Translations under genes and position numbers: made by a program | Shown here: positions 19,994 through 28,533 of the stretch, piece by piece | Layout of the letters: each line of letters starts with the position of its first letter | Position numbering within the stretch: the first letter of the stretch is position 1 | Assembly (NCBI GenBank): GCA_902789245.1 | Contig: CADAND010000005.1 | Location: 62,001 to 126,000 of the forward strand | Source of the DNA: an uncultured Bacteroidia bacterium | Lineage (GTDB): Bacteria; Bacteroidota; Bacteroidia; Bacteroidales; UBA932 | Reading direction: 5' to 3' | DNA length: 64,000 bases | Notes under the pieces: model-generated | The model's database searches: none | What the model saw: the letters and a program-made list of their open reading frames with translations, nothing else | What the model was told of the DNA's origin: nothing

Positions 19994-21442
19994 ATGAATT
20001 GGAAAGTCATCACCTGGTTTATCGGCATCTCGCTCCTGTCTGTGGCGGCCTTGATGGCCGTGTCGGTCACGGTCGCCTGGTTGACACCCGGGGATGAAAG
20101 CCGGATGCCCCTGCTGCACGCGACCATCCTGACCATCCTGGTTGGTTCCTATCCGCTGATCTTTGTCCGGAAAGGGTTCCATCGGCTCAGCTTCCGGGAG
20201 GGGAACTGTATCGTGGTCGGCGCCTGGGCGTTGGCCTGTCTTTTCGGGATGCTGCCATTCCTGTTCTACGGGCGGGAATTCACGCCGATCAACGCCATTT
20301 TCGAGAGCGTCTCCGGCTTCACGACGACCGGCGCCTCCATCTTGAACGATGTCGAAGCGCTTCCGCGCGGATTGCAGTTCTGGCGCATCTCGACAGCCTG
20401 GGTCGGCGGCGTGGGGATCGTCACGCTCTTTTCGATGATGACTGGCAGTGCGGATAAATCGGCGCTGTCCGGCGCCGAGATCTCCGCCATGGCCCGGGAG
20501 CCCTTCTCGGGAGAGGGGACGGGCCGTTTTGTCAACAGGACGCTGATCACCTACGTTGCGCTGACGCTTGTGACTTTCTTCCTGTTGCGCGTGACGGGCA
20601 TGGGGTGGTTCGATGCCGCTGCCAACGCCATGTCGGCCTGCAGCACCTGCGGGTTCTCTCCCCGGAACGCCAGCATCGCATCCTATGACAATCCGGCGGC
20701 GGAAGTCGTGCTGACCGTCGCCATGCTCGCCGCCGGCGTCCACTTCGGCATCCTGTTCCTGGCTTTGCTCCGGGGCCGGACCCGTTATCTCTGGAAATCC
20801 GAGACCATCAAGGTCTTCGTCTCGCTGGTAGGTGTCGCCGTCGTCATCGTGACGGCGGACCTGCTGTCCCGGGGGAACTACAGCTCTTTCTGGTCGGCCT
20901 TCCGGGACGCCTCCTTCCAGGTGGTATCCATTTCCACGACCACGGGCTTCGCCACGGAAGACACCACGGTGTGGCCGTCGCTCAGTGTGGCGGTGTTGAT
21001 TGTCTGTTCGTTGATCTGCGGGTGCTCCGGGTCCACTTCCGGTGGTATCAAGATAGACCGGGCGATCCTGGCGACCAAGGGCATCCAGCAGAAGGTGACC
21101 CAGACCGTTTCGCCCCACGCCATCCATTTCGTCCGGGTGGACGGGCGGATCCGGCCGGACGAGCAGGTGAACGACGCCTACGGATACATCTTCTGCTACC
21201 TGCTGGTCGTGGTGCTCTTTGCGGCCGTCAACATCGCCTTCGGCCTGGACTTCACCACGGGCTTCACGGCTTCGGTAGCCTGTGTCGGCAACGTGGGGCC
21301 CGGTTTCGGCTCGGTGGGATCCATGGCGAACTACGCGTCCTTCCCGGTCATCCTCAAAGCCTCCAGCATGATCGAAATGCTGGTCGGGCGTCTGGAGATC
21401 TTCCCGATCCTGTATCTGTTCCAGTCTGTCCGGAACCGATGA
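19994..21442 (+). CDS. trkH: TrkH family potassium uptake protein
   Basis: The 482-residue membrane protein has the pore-forming MPM repeats of the TrkH/KtrB family, with filter-like segments at SVSGFTTTGASI, SACSTCGFSPRN, SISTTTGFATEDT and SVACVGNVGPGFGSVG. It takes up K+ and normally works with the cytosolic TrkA/KtrA subunit, which is not in this window. I chose ATG 19994, which gives MNWKVITWFIGISLL as the first helix. It is divergent from the OxyR-like regulator. Confidence 0.93.
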   Translation: MNWKVITWFIGISLLSVAALMAVSVTVAWLTPGDESRMPLLHATILTILVGSYPLIFVRKGFHRLSFREGNCIVVGAWALACLFGMLPFLFYGREFTPINAIFESVSGFTTTGASILNDVEALPRGLQFWRISTAWVGGVGIVTLFSMMTGSADKSALSGAEISAMAREPFSGEGTGRFVNRTLITYVALTLVTFFLLRVTGMGWFDAAANAMSACSTCGFSPRNASIASYDNPAAEVVLTVAMLAAGVHFGILFLALLRGRTRYLWKSETIKVFVSLVGVAVVIVTADLLSRGNYSSFWSAFRDASFQVVSISTTTGFATEDTTVWPSLSVAVLIVCSLICGCSGSTSGGIKIDRAILATKGIQQKVTQTVSPHAIHFVRVDGRIRPDEQVNDAYGYIFCYLLVVVLFAAVNIAFGLDFTTGFTASVACVGNVGPGFGSVGSMANYASFPVILKASSMIEMLVGRLEIFPILYLFQSVRNR

Positions 21443-21455
21443 TGCGCAGGCGCCG

Positions 21456-22406
21456 CTACAGCCCGATCATCTTGTGGAGCTCCGGGCGGATCTCCAGGTG
21501 CGGGGTGCCGAGGACGCGCTCAACGACAAGCACGCGCAGGAGGGCGTAGGGACGCAGCTGCGCCTCCACTTCCTCCAGAGAGGCGTCGGGGCCGAAATAA
21601 GCGGGTACGAAGGCTTTCCAGAAGGCCTTCGACGTGTCGAGGCCGATGTGGTAGAGTTCGCGCTCCCGCTCTTCCGGCAGCCAGCAGGTCTGTACCATCA
21701 GGACACTCAGGTCGAAAAGCGGGCTGCCCGTGCAGAAATCGCTCAGGTCGATGAAATACTGCTTCCCGTCCTCTGTGAAGATGATGTTGCCCTGATGCAG
21801 GTCGCCGTGCAGGGCGGTGTCGGCGTCGGCCAGGCCGTCGATGAAGCGCGTCACGGCCTCTTTTTCCTTTCCGTTCAGGAAGGGATTGAGCCCGATGGCT
21901 TCCTTGTACCGGTCCTTGACCGTCGGGAAGGTGCCGGGCTCGGGCTTGACGGCGTGCAGCTCCCTGACCATCCGGGCGAAGTTCTCGGCATACTCTTCCA
22001 GACGCTCCGGGTTGTCGGCAAGCGCCCGGGCATAGGATTTCTTGCCCGCGATGCGTTTGTAGAGGATGCCCAGGCGTTTGTCTCCCGTGTGTACCAGTTC
22101 GCCCGGCTCGGGCGAGGGGACGCCGAGCCGGAAGACCTTGCAGGCGCGCTCGTACTCCTCCTGGCCCGTCTTCTCCAGGTTCTGCGGATAGAGCTTGAGC
22201 AGGACGTCGGGGTTGGTCCGGTGGACGTAGCTCTCTCCCAGCTTGCCGCCGCCGGCAAGCGTATAGTCATTCAAGTCGATGAGGGTGCCGTTCTGTCTGC
22301 GTTTTTTCTTCATTTCGCGGAGGAACGAAAGGACGCTGAGCAGGACGCCCAGCAGGCCGATAAGCAGGCAGATCAACTGAAAATTCTCTTTGAGGAAGGA
22401 AGACAT
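21456..22406 (-). CDS. Membrane-anchored aminoglycoside phosphotransferase-like protein (TIGR02172-like)
   Basis: The 316-residue protein has one N-terminal membrane segment (LICLLIGLLGVLLSVLSF) followed by a basic stretch and a kinase-like domain. Visible motifs are LAGGGKLGESYVHR (nucleotide loop), the invariant Lys in DVLLKLY, the catalytic loop HGDLHQGNIIF near residue 206 and the metal-binding IDLSDF. It resembles the TIGR02172 group of APH-like proteins, whose substrate is unknown. It closes a four-gene operon 20 bases after the C45 hydrolase gene. Confidence 0.8.
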   Translation of the reverse strand: MSSFLKENFQLICLLIGLLGVLLSVLSFLREMKKKRRQNGTLIDLNDYTLAGGGKLGESYVHRTNPDVLLKLYPQNLEKTGQEEYERACKVFRLGVPSPEPGELVHTGDKRLGILYKRIAGKKSYARALADNPERLEEYAENFARMVRELHAVKPEPGTFPTVKDRYKEAIGLNPFLNGKEKEAVTRFIDGLADADTALHGDLHQGNIIFTEDGKQYFIDLSDFCTGSPLFDLSVLMVQTCWLPEERERELYHIGLDTSKAFWKAFVPAYFGPDASLEEVEAQLRPYALLRVLVVERVLGTPHLEIRPELHKMIGL

Positions 22407-22426
22407 GGCCGTATTGGATTCGTGCG

Positions 22427-23494
22427 TTAATTGTGCCGCTTGAGCGGATAGTAGAAGGGCTGGTTGAAATGGCGCCGGGAATAGTACGTGACGGACGGGT
22501 GCGTCAGGTCCATCACCATGGTCCAGGCCGTGCCGAGGAAGCCTTCCCGCTCGGGTTGCGAGACGGAGAAGATGGCGCTCTCCAGCTGCCCCCAGTCCAT
22601 CAGGCCGCCGTCGGCGGCGAGCTGCTCGCAAAGCTGGTCGTAGCGGCGGTCGCCCGGGACGAGGCCGGCGTTGCGCTTCTGTTCGCAGAGGTAGTGGTTG
22701 GCGACCGCCTGCGACTCGACGACGACCATCTCATGGTTCACATATTCCACCACGACGCTCCGGCCGGAGGCATCGGAGATCGCATAATGGTGTGCCGCGC
22801 CGATGTCGGAATGCATGTCGATGTGGCGGAGCAACTCCAGGGCTTCGTCCACGGTGGCGGCGTTCTTCAGCAGGTAGCAGATGGCCGTGGAGGTGGTAAG
22901 CGCCATCTTGCCTGTGTCCTGGTGCGTCTGCTCGTCGTCGCCGGCCATCAGGTCGGCGATGGCGAGCCCCTTCTCGTTGATGCCGTCCAGGGCGCAGAAG
23001 AGGCAGCTCAGTGCCATGTACTGGTTGGCGAAGCCTTCCGGCAGCCAGCCTTCGCCGAAGCCGAAGAAGTCCGTATTGAAGGTGGTGATGGTCTCGTAGC
23101 CGCGCTTGGGCAGGGTGTGCAGGATGACGCCCGTCGCAGACGGAAAATCGAAGTTGCGCCCCATCAGCACCCCGTCTTCCGGTGTGCGCGCCGTGATAGC
23201 GGAACAGCCGAAGCTGGTCGAGTCCGGTGCTGCAGCCGGGGCATGATAGAAACCTCTGGAAAGGAAACCCATGATGTGCCCCGCCAGCTCGCCGGCATTG
23301 CGCACACCGCCGGCGGCGACCAGTTTGTCAAAACCGTCGTCTCCTCTGTATTCCATGTAGTACAGGCCTTCGTCCAGTTTCTGGACAGACATGGCTCCCA
23401 TCGCCAGATGGCCGAACAGGAGGCCGCCGCCGATCAGCAGGACAGCCAGCAGGCCCAGCAGGCCCCAGAGGACAAGTTTCAGGATGCTCTTCAT
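22427..23494 (-). CDS. C45/choloylglycine hydrolase-like Ntn hydrolase with membrane anchor
   Basis: The 355-residue product has an N-terminal membrane segment (LVLWGLLGLLAVLLIGGGLLF). It then has a linear-amide C-N hydrolase domain with the probable nucleophile Cys97 in FGCSAITAR, followed by GVLMGRNFDFP. Relatives cleave N-acyl amides such as bile salts, penicillin or N-acylethanolamines. Because Cys97 is internal, activation by removal of the N-terminal part would be expected. The substrate is unknown. It is co-oriented with the phosphatase gene 32 bases upstream. Confidence 0.8.
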   Translation of the reverse strand: MKSILKLVLWGLLGLLAVLLIGGGLLFGHLAMGAMSVQKLDEGLYYMEYRGDDGFDKLVAAGGVRNAGELAGHIMGFLSRGFYHAPAAAPDSTSFGCSAITARTPEDGVLMGRNFDFPSATGVILHTLPKRGYETITTFNTDFFGFGEGWLPEGFANQYMALSCLFCALDGINEKGLAIADLMAGDDEQTHQDTGKMALTTSTAICYLLKNAATVDEALELLRHIDMHSDIGAAHHYAISDASGRSVVVEYVNHEMVVVESQAVANHYLCEQKRNAGLVPGDRRYDQLCEQLAADGGLMDWGQLESAIFSVSQPEREGFLGTAWTMVMDLTHPSVTYYSRRHFNQPFYYPLKRHN

Positions 23495-23526
23495 TCTCGG
23501 GAATACACTAACTGTTAGGTTTAATA

Positions 23527-23976
23527 CTATTGGTTTTTCAACATGGCTTCACATCCTTTCAGGAGGTCCTGGAACGTGGTTTCGAAATCGCCGGTATACC
23601 ACGGGTCGGCGACGTCGCGGTGCTTGCCCGCATAGGTCATCATCAGGTGGATCTTGTGCTCGGGATCGCCCGGGATGATGCGGCTGATCCAGCGCAGGTT
23701 GGACTCATCCATGCAGATGATGCGGTCGAAGCGGCCGTAGTCCGCAGCCGTGACCTGGCGCGCGCATTTGGTCTTGTCGAAAGGCACGCCGTGCTGCGTC
23801 AGGCAGCGCTTGGCGGGCGGGTAGATGGCATTGCCGATCTCCTCGGTCGAGACGGCCGCCGACTCTATATAATATTGGTCTTCGAGGCCGCGGGCCCGGA
23901 CCAGGGCTTTCAGGATGAACTCCGCCATGGGGCTGCGGCAGATGTTGCCGTGGCAGACAAAGAGGATCCTTCTCAT
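23527..23976 (-). CDS. Low-molecular-weight protein tyrosine phosphatase
   Basis: The 149-residue enzyme carries the P-loop CHGNICRS at residues 8-15 (Cys-x5-Arg-Ser) and the general-acid loop ADPWYTGDFETT near residue 123. It removes phosphate from tyrosine residues in the cytoplasm. Members near polysaccharide genes often control tyrosine kinases, but no such kinase is present here. The ATG at 23976 gives the canonical MRRILFVCHGN start. The gene begins 5 bases after the YhhN gene ends. Confidence 0.93.
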   Translation of the reverse strand: MRRILFVCHGNICRSPMAEFILKALVRARGLEDQYYIESAAVSTEEIGNAIYPPAKRCLTQHGVPFDKTKCARQVTAADYGRFDRIICMDESNLRWISRIIPGDPEHKIHLMMTYAGKHRDVADPWYTGDFETTFQDLLKGCEAMLKNQ

Positions 23977-23981
23977 GCTTG

Positions 23982-24668
23982 CTACGCTTCTGCGGATTGC
24001 AGGCGATCCCGCACGATGGCGCTGACCAGGAGCCATTCGGCGATCAGGTAGGTGCCCATCACGGTGGCGTGGCGCAGCGGGAATTCAACCCCGTTGAAGG
24101 CGTTCAGGGCGAGCAGGACGTCGGAAGCGATGAAGAACAGACCGCCGACGAGGACGCGCCAGCCGAATCTGCGCTTGCGCAGAAGCCAGATCCCACCGCA
24201 GGAAACCAGGTAGAGGAGGGTGAAGGCGTAAACGACCAGGATGCCCTGCGATATGGCAGCCCCTTTGAAGTGGGATGCAATCAGGGGGGCGATCACCAGG
24301 GGACACGCCGCGAGGAGAATCTCTTTCCAGCCGTGCAGCTTTTCACTGAAACCTATCAGCGCGATGACGTAGCAGATATTCCCGACCAGGAAGGCTCTCA
24401 GGCCCGCCTCGAAAAAGGCGTAGTCCGGGTCGTTGAAAAGCAGCAGGATGTCGCCCACCGTGTGCAGGAGCAGGGCGTTGGCCAGCAGGGCGGTTTGCCA
24501 GCCCCGGTGTTCCGGTAGCAGCGCACACAGGGCGGCCGCCGCGAGGGAGGGAATGAGCAGGGGTTTGATCCACGGATGGAAGGAGGTGATCCCCAGGCCG
24601 GTCGTGACGATTTCGAGCACGGACAGCAGGACGAAAAGGATACCGAAGTAGCGAGTAGATGCTTTCAT
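23982..24668 (-). CDS. YhhN family lysoplasmalogenase-like membrane protein
   Basis: The 228-residue protein has about eight hydrophobic segments and YhhN/TMEM86 landmarks: LLHTVGDILLLFNDPDYAFFEAGLRAFLVGNICY and ASDVLLALNAFNGVEFP. Characterised members hydrolyse the vinyl-ether bond of lysoplasmalogens, which anaerobes often contain. It heads a leftward operon with the tyrosine phosphatase, the C45 hydrolase and the APH-like protein. A hairpin in its leader (24677-24701) may matter for expression. Confidence 0.88.
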   Translation of the reverse strand: MKASTRYFGILFVLLSVLEIVTTGLGITSFHPWIKPLLIPSLAAAALCALLPEHRGWQTALLANALLLHTVGDILLLFNDPDYAFFEAGLRAFLVGNICYVIALIGFSEKLHGWKEILLAACPLVIAPLIASHFKGAAISQGILVVYAFTLLYLVSCGGIWLLRKRRFGWRVLVGGLFFIASDVLLALNAFNGVEFPLRHATVMGTYLIAEWLLVSAIVRDRLQSAEA

Positions 24669-24676
24669 GCAAGGCG

Positions 24677-24701
24677 AAATTTCCTCTAAGTTAGGAAATT
24701 T
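24677..24701. promoter_or_regulatory. Inverted repeat between the YhhN and rmuC genes
   Basis: AAATTTCCT and AGGAAATTT pair perfectly around a 7-base loop and are followed by T residues on the plus strand. It could be an operator or a short leader hairpin for either divergent gene. Confidence 0.4.
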
Positions 24702-24731
24702 TTTGTAAATTGCATCCAAATTGTCTGAGGA

Positions 24732-25976
24732 ATGAGCACAACAGTTCTGTATATTTTTCTCGGGGTGGCGGTGCTGGTCATCGCCGTGCTCGTGATGATC
24801 ATCGTCCGCAAGGACGCGGAAGTCCGTACGGCCCAGGCACTTCGCCGCAGTGACGCCGAGGCGAACGAGAAGGCGTTGCAGCTGTTGCGCGAGACGCAGG
24901 ACGTCGCGCTCAAGCAGCAGATGGAGGGCATCCGTAGCCAGATGACGGCCGAGACGGAGAAGCTCCTCAAGCAGCGCGAGGAGGCCATTTCCAAGAAGGC
25001 GGAAGAGACCTTCCAGACAATCTCCGGCAGCCTGGGCAAAGACCTGAAGGCCATGCAGGAGGCGTTCGTCGCCCAGCGGAAGTCCCAGACGGAAGGGACG
25101 GCGCAGATGAAGGAGGCGATGGAGCAGGCGGTCAAGAACCTGCAGCACCAGACCTCGAGCATCGGTGCCAAGGCCGACAACCTGGCCTCCGCCCTCAAGG
25201 GCCAGAACAAGACGGCCGGCGGCTGGGGCGAGGTCATCCTCTATAATATGCTGGTGAACGAAGGCATGGTGGAGGGACGCGACTTCGACCGGGAGGAGAC
25301 GCTGCGCGACGCGCTCGGGCAGACGGTGCACAACGAGGACAGCAGCAAGCGCATGCGGCCCGACTACATCCTGCATTATCCCGACAAGACCGAAGTCATC
25401 ATTGACGCCAAGGTGTCGCTGGACGCCTACTCCGACTGGTTTGCGGCGGAGGACCCGGCCGCGAAGGAAGAGGCTGCCCAGCGCAACCTGCAGGCCATCC
25501 GGACGCAGATCAAGGACCTCTCCGGCAAGCGCTACCCGCACTACATCCGCGAGGGGTACAAGTCCCTGGACTACGTGGTGATGTTCGTGCCGAACTATGG
25601 CTCGCTGCAGCTCGCCAAGTCGCTGGCGCCGAACCTCTTCAACGAGGCGTACGCCCAGGGCGTGCTGATCGCCACGGAGGAGACGCTGATGCCCTTCCTG
25701 CGGATGATCCGCATCGCCTGGACCAATTACGACCAGGCGCGCAACCAGGAGAAAATCATCAAGGCGGCGCAGAACATGATCGACCGCGTGTACGACTTCT
25801 CCAAGGCCCATGCGACCATGGGCGAGAAGCTGCGCGATGCGATGAAGCAGTACGATGCCGTGTCGGCCAAGATCGACGAGTCCGGCCAGTCCATCCTGAC
25901 CTCCGCCCGCCAGCTGATCAAGCTGGGTGTCCCGAAAAACCCCAAAAAGCCTCTCCCTGAAGGAGATTCTGAATAA
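24732..25976 (+). CDS. rmuC: DNA recombination protein RmuC
   Basis: The 414-residue protein has an N-terminal membrane segment (TTVLYIFLGVAVLVIAVLVMIIV) and a coiled coil to about residue 160. The RmuC nuclease-like domain follows (KGQNKTAGGWGEVIL, MRPDYILHYPDKTEVIIDAKVSLDAY). RmuC limits inversions at short inverted repeats in E. coli, which is of interest in a genome full of such repeats. The family length and domain order are normal. It is followed by a terminator shared with tRNA-Ala. Confidence 0.93.
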   Translation: MSTTVLYIFLGVAVLVIAVLVMIIVRKDAEVRTAQALRRSDAEANEKALQLLRETQDVALKQQMEGIRSQMTAETEKLLKQREEAISKKAEETFQTISGSLGKDLKAMQEAFVAQRKSQTEGTAQMKEAMEQAVKNLQHQTSSIGAKADNLASALKGQNKTAGGWGEVILYNMLVNEGMVEGRDFDREETLRDALGQTVHNEDSSKRMRPDYILHYPDKTEVIIDAKVSLDAYSDWFAAEDPAAKEEAAQRNLQAIRTQIKDLSGKRYPHYIREGYKSLDYVVMFVPNYGSLQLAKSLAPNLFNEAYAQGVLIATEETLMPFLRMIRIAWTNYDQARNQEKIIKAAQNMIDRVYDFSKAHATMGEKLRDAMKQYDAVSAKIDESGQSILTSARQLIKLGVPKNPKKPLPEGDSE

Positions 25977-25978
25977 CA

Positions 25979-26016
25979 AAAAAGTCCGGCACGCCATAAT
26001 GGCTGCCGGACTTTTT
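25979..26016. terminator. Bidirectional terminator between rmuC and tRNA-Ala
   Basis: AAAAAGTCCGGCA pairs with TGCCGGACTTTTT around a 12-base loop. It has A and T tracts on either side, so it can serve both strands. Confidence 0.8.
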
Positions 26017-26017
26017 G

Positions 26018-26090
26018 TGGAGATAAGGGGATTCGAACCCCTGACCTATAGATTGCGAACCTATCGCTCTACCAACTGAGCTATACCCCC
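26018..26090 (-). tRNA. tRNA-Ala (CGC)
   Basis: The 73-base cloverleaf has acceptor GGGGGTA pairing with TATCTCC, including the G3-U70 pair that marks alanine tRNAs. The anticodon arm is ATAGG-TTCGCAA-TCTAT (anticodon CGC) and the T arm is AGGGG-TTCGAAT-CCCCT. The discriminator is A and CCA is not encoded. It reads GCG codons. Confidence 0.93.
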
Positions 26091-26101
26091 GTTAGCGGAC
26101 G

Positions 26102-26109
26102 CAAAGGTA
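26102..26109 (-). promoter_or_regulatory. -7 element for tRNA-Ala
   Basis: TACCTTTG on the minus strand, 11 bases before the tRNA 5' end. Confidence 0.55.
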
Positions 26110-26119
26110 GCAAGAAATT

Positions 26120-27091
26120 TTAAATTGACAAAATGCTCAGCACGTTGATGAGCTCTTTGTCAATCGGCTTGTCCATCTTGATGGCGCGGGAGAAGGGGAC
26201 ATAGACGATCTGGTCGTTCTTGATGCCCACCATGATGTTGCGCTGGCCCTCCTTGAGCGCCTCGATGGAGGCGACGCCCAGCCGGCTGGCGAGGATGCGG
26301 TCGTAGGCGGTGGGGGAGCCGCCGCGCTGCAGGTGGCCCAGGATGGATACTTTCACGTTGTATTCGGGATACTCCTGACGCACGCGCTCGGCGTAGTGCA
26401 TGGCGCCGCCGTCTTTCTCGGACACGAGCACGATGCTGCTGTTTTTGCTCTTGCGGATGCCGCGGCCGATGAAGTCGGCCAGCTGGTCGATGTCGGTCTG
26501 GTCCTCCGGGATGATGGCGGCTTCCGCGCCGGCGGCGATGGCGCTGTTCTGCGTCAGGAAGCCGGCGTCGCGCCCCATCACCTCGACGAAGAAGATGCGG
26601 TCGTGGCTGTTGGCCGTGTCGCGGATCTTGTCCACGCACTCCATGATGGTGTTGAGGGCGGTGTCGTAGCCGATGGTGGAGTCGGTGCCGTACAGGTCGT
26701 TGTCGATGGTGCCCGGCAGGCCGATGACGGGGATGTCATACTCGCTTGCGAGAATCTGCGCCCCGGCGAGGGAGCCGTTGCCGCCGATGACTACCAGGGC
26801 GTCGAGTCCGAATTTCTTGATGTTCTCAAAGGCCTTGGCGCGGCCTTCCGGCTTGCGAAACTCCTCGCTGCGCGCGGTCTTGAGGATGGTGCCGCCGCGC
26901 TGGATGGTGTTGCTGACGCTGGAACTGGTGAACTCCTTGATGTCGCCCATGATGAGGCCCTCCCAGCCGCGGTAGATGCCGAAAACCCGCCAGCCTTCGT
27001 AGATGGCGGCGCGGGTGACGGCCCGGATGGCGGCGTTCATGCCCGGAGCGTCGCCACCGGAGGTAAGTACTCCTATAGATTTGATTTTCAT
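26120..27091 (-). CDS. pfkA: 6-phosphofructokinase
   Basis: The 323-residue enzyme phosphorylates fructose 6-phosphate in glycolysis. It has [17 protein letters not shown] at the start, [10 protein letters not shown] near residue 103, the catalytic PGTIDNDL near 128, [10 protein letters not shown] near 170 and [14 protein letters not shown] near 252. GGNGS in place of GGDGS is, from memory, common in Bacteroidota homologues and fits an ATP-dependent enzyme (PPi types have GGDD). It lies 8 bases after the LOG protein gene and is probably co-transcribed with it. Confidence 0.95.
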   Translation of the reverse strand: MKIKSIGVLTSGGDAPGMNAAIRAVTRAAIYEGWRVFGIYRGWEGLIMGDIKEFTSSSVSNTIQRGGTILKTARSEEFRKPEGRAKAFENIKKFGLDALVVIGGNGSLAGAQILASEYDIPVIGLPGTIDNDLYGTDSTIGYDTALNTIMECVDKIRDTANSHDRIFFVEVMGRDAGFLTQNSAIAAGAEAAIIPEDQTDIDQLADFIGRGIRKSKNSSIVLVSEKDGGAMHYAERVRQEYPEYNVKVSILGHLQRGGSPTAYDRILASRLGVASIEALKEGQRNIMVGIKNDQIVYVPFSRAIKMDKPIDKELINVLSILSI

Positions 27092-27099
27092 ATCTTGAA

Positions 27100-28026
27100 C
27101 TATTTAAAGAATTTTCCTGGAATGGTGATTGCGTTTTCCTTCTTGAAGTCCACGATCTCGCGGACGACGGCCTCCGGCTCATCGGAAATGGAGAGCAGCA
27201 GGTCATGGTATTTGCCGCGGGCCATCATGTCCACGAGGAAGGGGTAGACGGGGATTTCCTTCGTGAAGAAATCCACGCCCATGAAGGCCATGGGACTGGA
27301 CACCTCGCAGGTCTTGTAGTGGTCCTGGGCCGCTTCCTGGAAGACTTCCTGGACCGTTCCGGCTGAGCCGGGGGTGAAGATGATGCCGCCGACGCAGATG
27401 GTGAGGATGGTGTCTTCGCGGATGCTGCAGTCGAAGTATTTGGCGATGTGCGTGGCGAAGGGAGAGGACGGTTCGTGGCCGTAGAGCCAGGTGGGGATGC
27501 CCAGACTCTTATATTGCTTCTGCGGGAAGCGCTCCCGCACGCGGAAGGCGGAGGAGAGCCAGCCTTTGTCCTGGAACGTGTCCGCGACCCGGAGCATTTT
27601 CAGCGCCGTGTCGAACTCCCGCTCCGTGCGCCCGGCCATCCAGGCGCCGAAGTGCGTGGCTTCCATGGCGCCGGGGCCGCCGCCCGAGACCATGAGCTTG
27701 CCCTGCTCGGTGAGCCGCTTGCTGATGAGGGCGACCTTGCGGTAGAAATCTTCGCTGCGCTTCATCGCGTGACCGCCCATCACGCCCACGATGTCGAAAG
27801 GACTGTAGGCGCCGAGGAAACGGTAGAGCGCGTCGCTGATGGAGTGGTCATGCAGGGTGCGAGGCAGGGTGACGGCGAGGTCCCGGCTGCGCTTGCCGCT
27901 GGCGACGTAGTCCGCATAGACATGGGCGTCGTAGCAGTTGGCGTAGCTGTTTTCGTCGGAGGGGTCGTAGCCGGCATAGAGGGAGGAAGCGTCGTAGAGC
28001 TCTTTTCTGATCTGGTAATTGTCCAT
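27100..28026 (-). CDS. LOG family Rossmann-fold protein
   Basis: The 308-residue cytosolic protein has the LOG/TIGR00730-type motifs [15 protein letters not shown] (residues 110-125) and [20 protein letters not shown] near 235. These correspond to the GGGxxGxM and PGGxGTxxE signatures of phosphoribohydrolases of the LOG (lonely guy) type and related nucleotide-binding proteins. The second motif has Ser where PGGxGT has Gly. It is about 100 residues longer than simple LOG enzymes, so the exact reaction is uncertain. It starts 21 bases after a -7 element and is followed by pfkA. Confidence 0.8.
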   Translation of the reverse strand: MDNYQIRKELYDASSLYAGYDPSDENSYANCYDAHVYADYVASGKRSRDLAVTLPRTLHDHSISDALYRFLGAYSPFDIVGVMGGHAMKRSEDFYRKVALISKRLTEQGKLMVSGGGPGAMEATHFGAWMAGRTEREFDTALKMLRVADTFQDKGWLSSAFRVRERFPQKQYKSLGIPTWLYGHEPSSPFATHIAKYFDCSIREDTILTICVGGIIFTPGSAGTVQEVFQEAAQDHYKTCEVSSPMAFMGVDFFTKEIPVYPFLVDMMARGKYHDLLLSISDEPEAVVREIVDFKKENAITIPGKFFK

Positions 28027-28047
28027 CGCGGGAAGCTTTATAGAGTG

Positions 28048-28055
28048 CAAAGTTA
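28048..28055 (-). promoter_or_regulatory. -7 element for the LOG-pfkA operon
   Basis: TAACTTTG on the minus strand, 21 bases before the ATG at 28026. Confidence 0.55.
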
Positions 28056-28097
28056 CAAAAAAACATGGGACGGGGTGTAAGTGATTCAATTATTTGC

Positions 28098-28105
28098 TAT
28101 ATTTG
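28098..28105 (+). promoter_or_regulatory. -7 element for the YegP-like gene
   Basis: TATATTTG, 39 bases before the ATG at 28145. Confidence 0.55.
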
Positions 28106-28144
28106 TGCAACGACATTTTTTAAACACTTTAAAACAATACAACC

Positions 28145-28471
28145 ATGGGTAAATTTGTTGTTACGGTTCGCAAGAATGGCGAATTCCAGTTCAACTTGAA
28201 GGCCACCAACGGCCAGGTCATCCTCACCAGCGAGGGCTACAACACGAAGGCTGCCTGCCTGAACGGCATCGAGTCCGTCAAGAAGAACGGCCCCGTCGCC
28301 GAGCGTTATGAAGTCAAGGAAGCCAAGAACGGCAAGCCGTTCTTCAACCTGAAAGCTTCCAACGGTCAGGTCATCGGCTCCAGCCAGATGTATGCCTCCG
28401 CGCGTACGCTGAAGGCCGGCATCGCTTCGGTGATGCGCAACGCCGCCTCCCCGGTTGTCGAGGAAATTTAA
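28145..28471 (+). CDS. YegP family protein (two DUF1508 repeats)
   Basis: The 108-residue protein is two DUF1508 repeats: FVVTVRKNGEFQFNLKATNGQVI then SEGYNTKAACLNGIESVKKN, and YEVKEAKNGKPFFNLKASNGQVI then SQMYASARTLKAGIASVMRN. YegP proteins form small beta-alpha domains with no proven activity and are often highly expressed. It is monocistronic with a clear promoter and a strong terminator. Confidence 0.93.
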   Translation: MGKFVVTVRKNGEFQFNLKATNGQVILTSEGYNTKAACLNGIESVKKNGPVAERYEVKEAKNGKPFFNLKASNGQVIGSSQMYASARTLKAGIASVMRNAASPVVEEI

Positions 28472-28490
28472 TTGCAGATTTCCCGCATAT

Positions 28491-28522
28491 AAAAACCGGA
28501 TTCGTCGCGGATCCGGTTTTTT
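28491..28522 (+). terminator. Terminator after the YegP-like gene
   Basis: AAAAACCGGAT pairs with ATCCGGTTTTT around a 9-base loop, with a trailing T run. Confidence 0.85.
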
Positions 28523-28533
28523 AATATAATAGA

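Noticed and set aside
24669..25997. N-terminal extension of the YhhN frame to 671 residues
   Set aside because: It runs antisense through rmuC and has no recognisable domain. The true start (MKASTRYFGILF) is at 24668.
26760..26790. GGNGS in PfkA as a sign of a defective or PPi-dependent enzyme
   Set aside because: As recalled, Bacteroidota PfkA proteins commonly have GGNGS. A PPi type would show GGDD.
27100..28089. Start of the LOG protein at 28089
   Set aside because: That extension adds a leader without similarity and runs through the -7 element. ATG 28026 follows the promoter properly.
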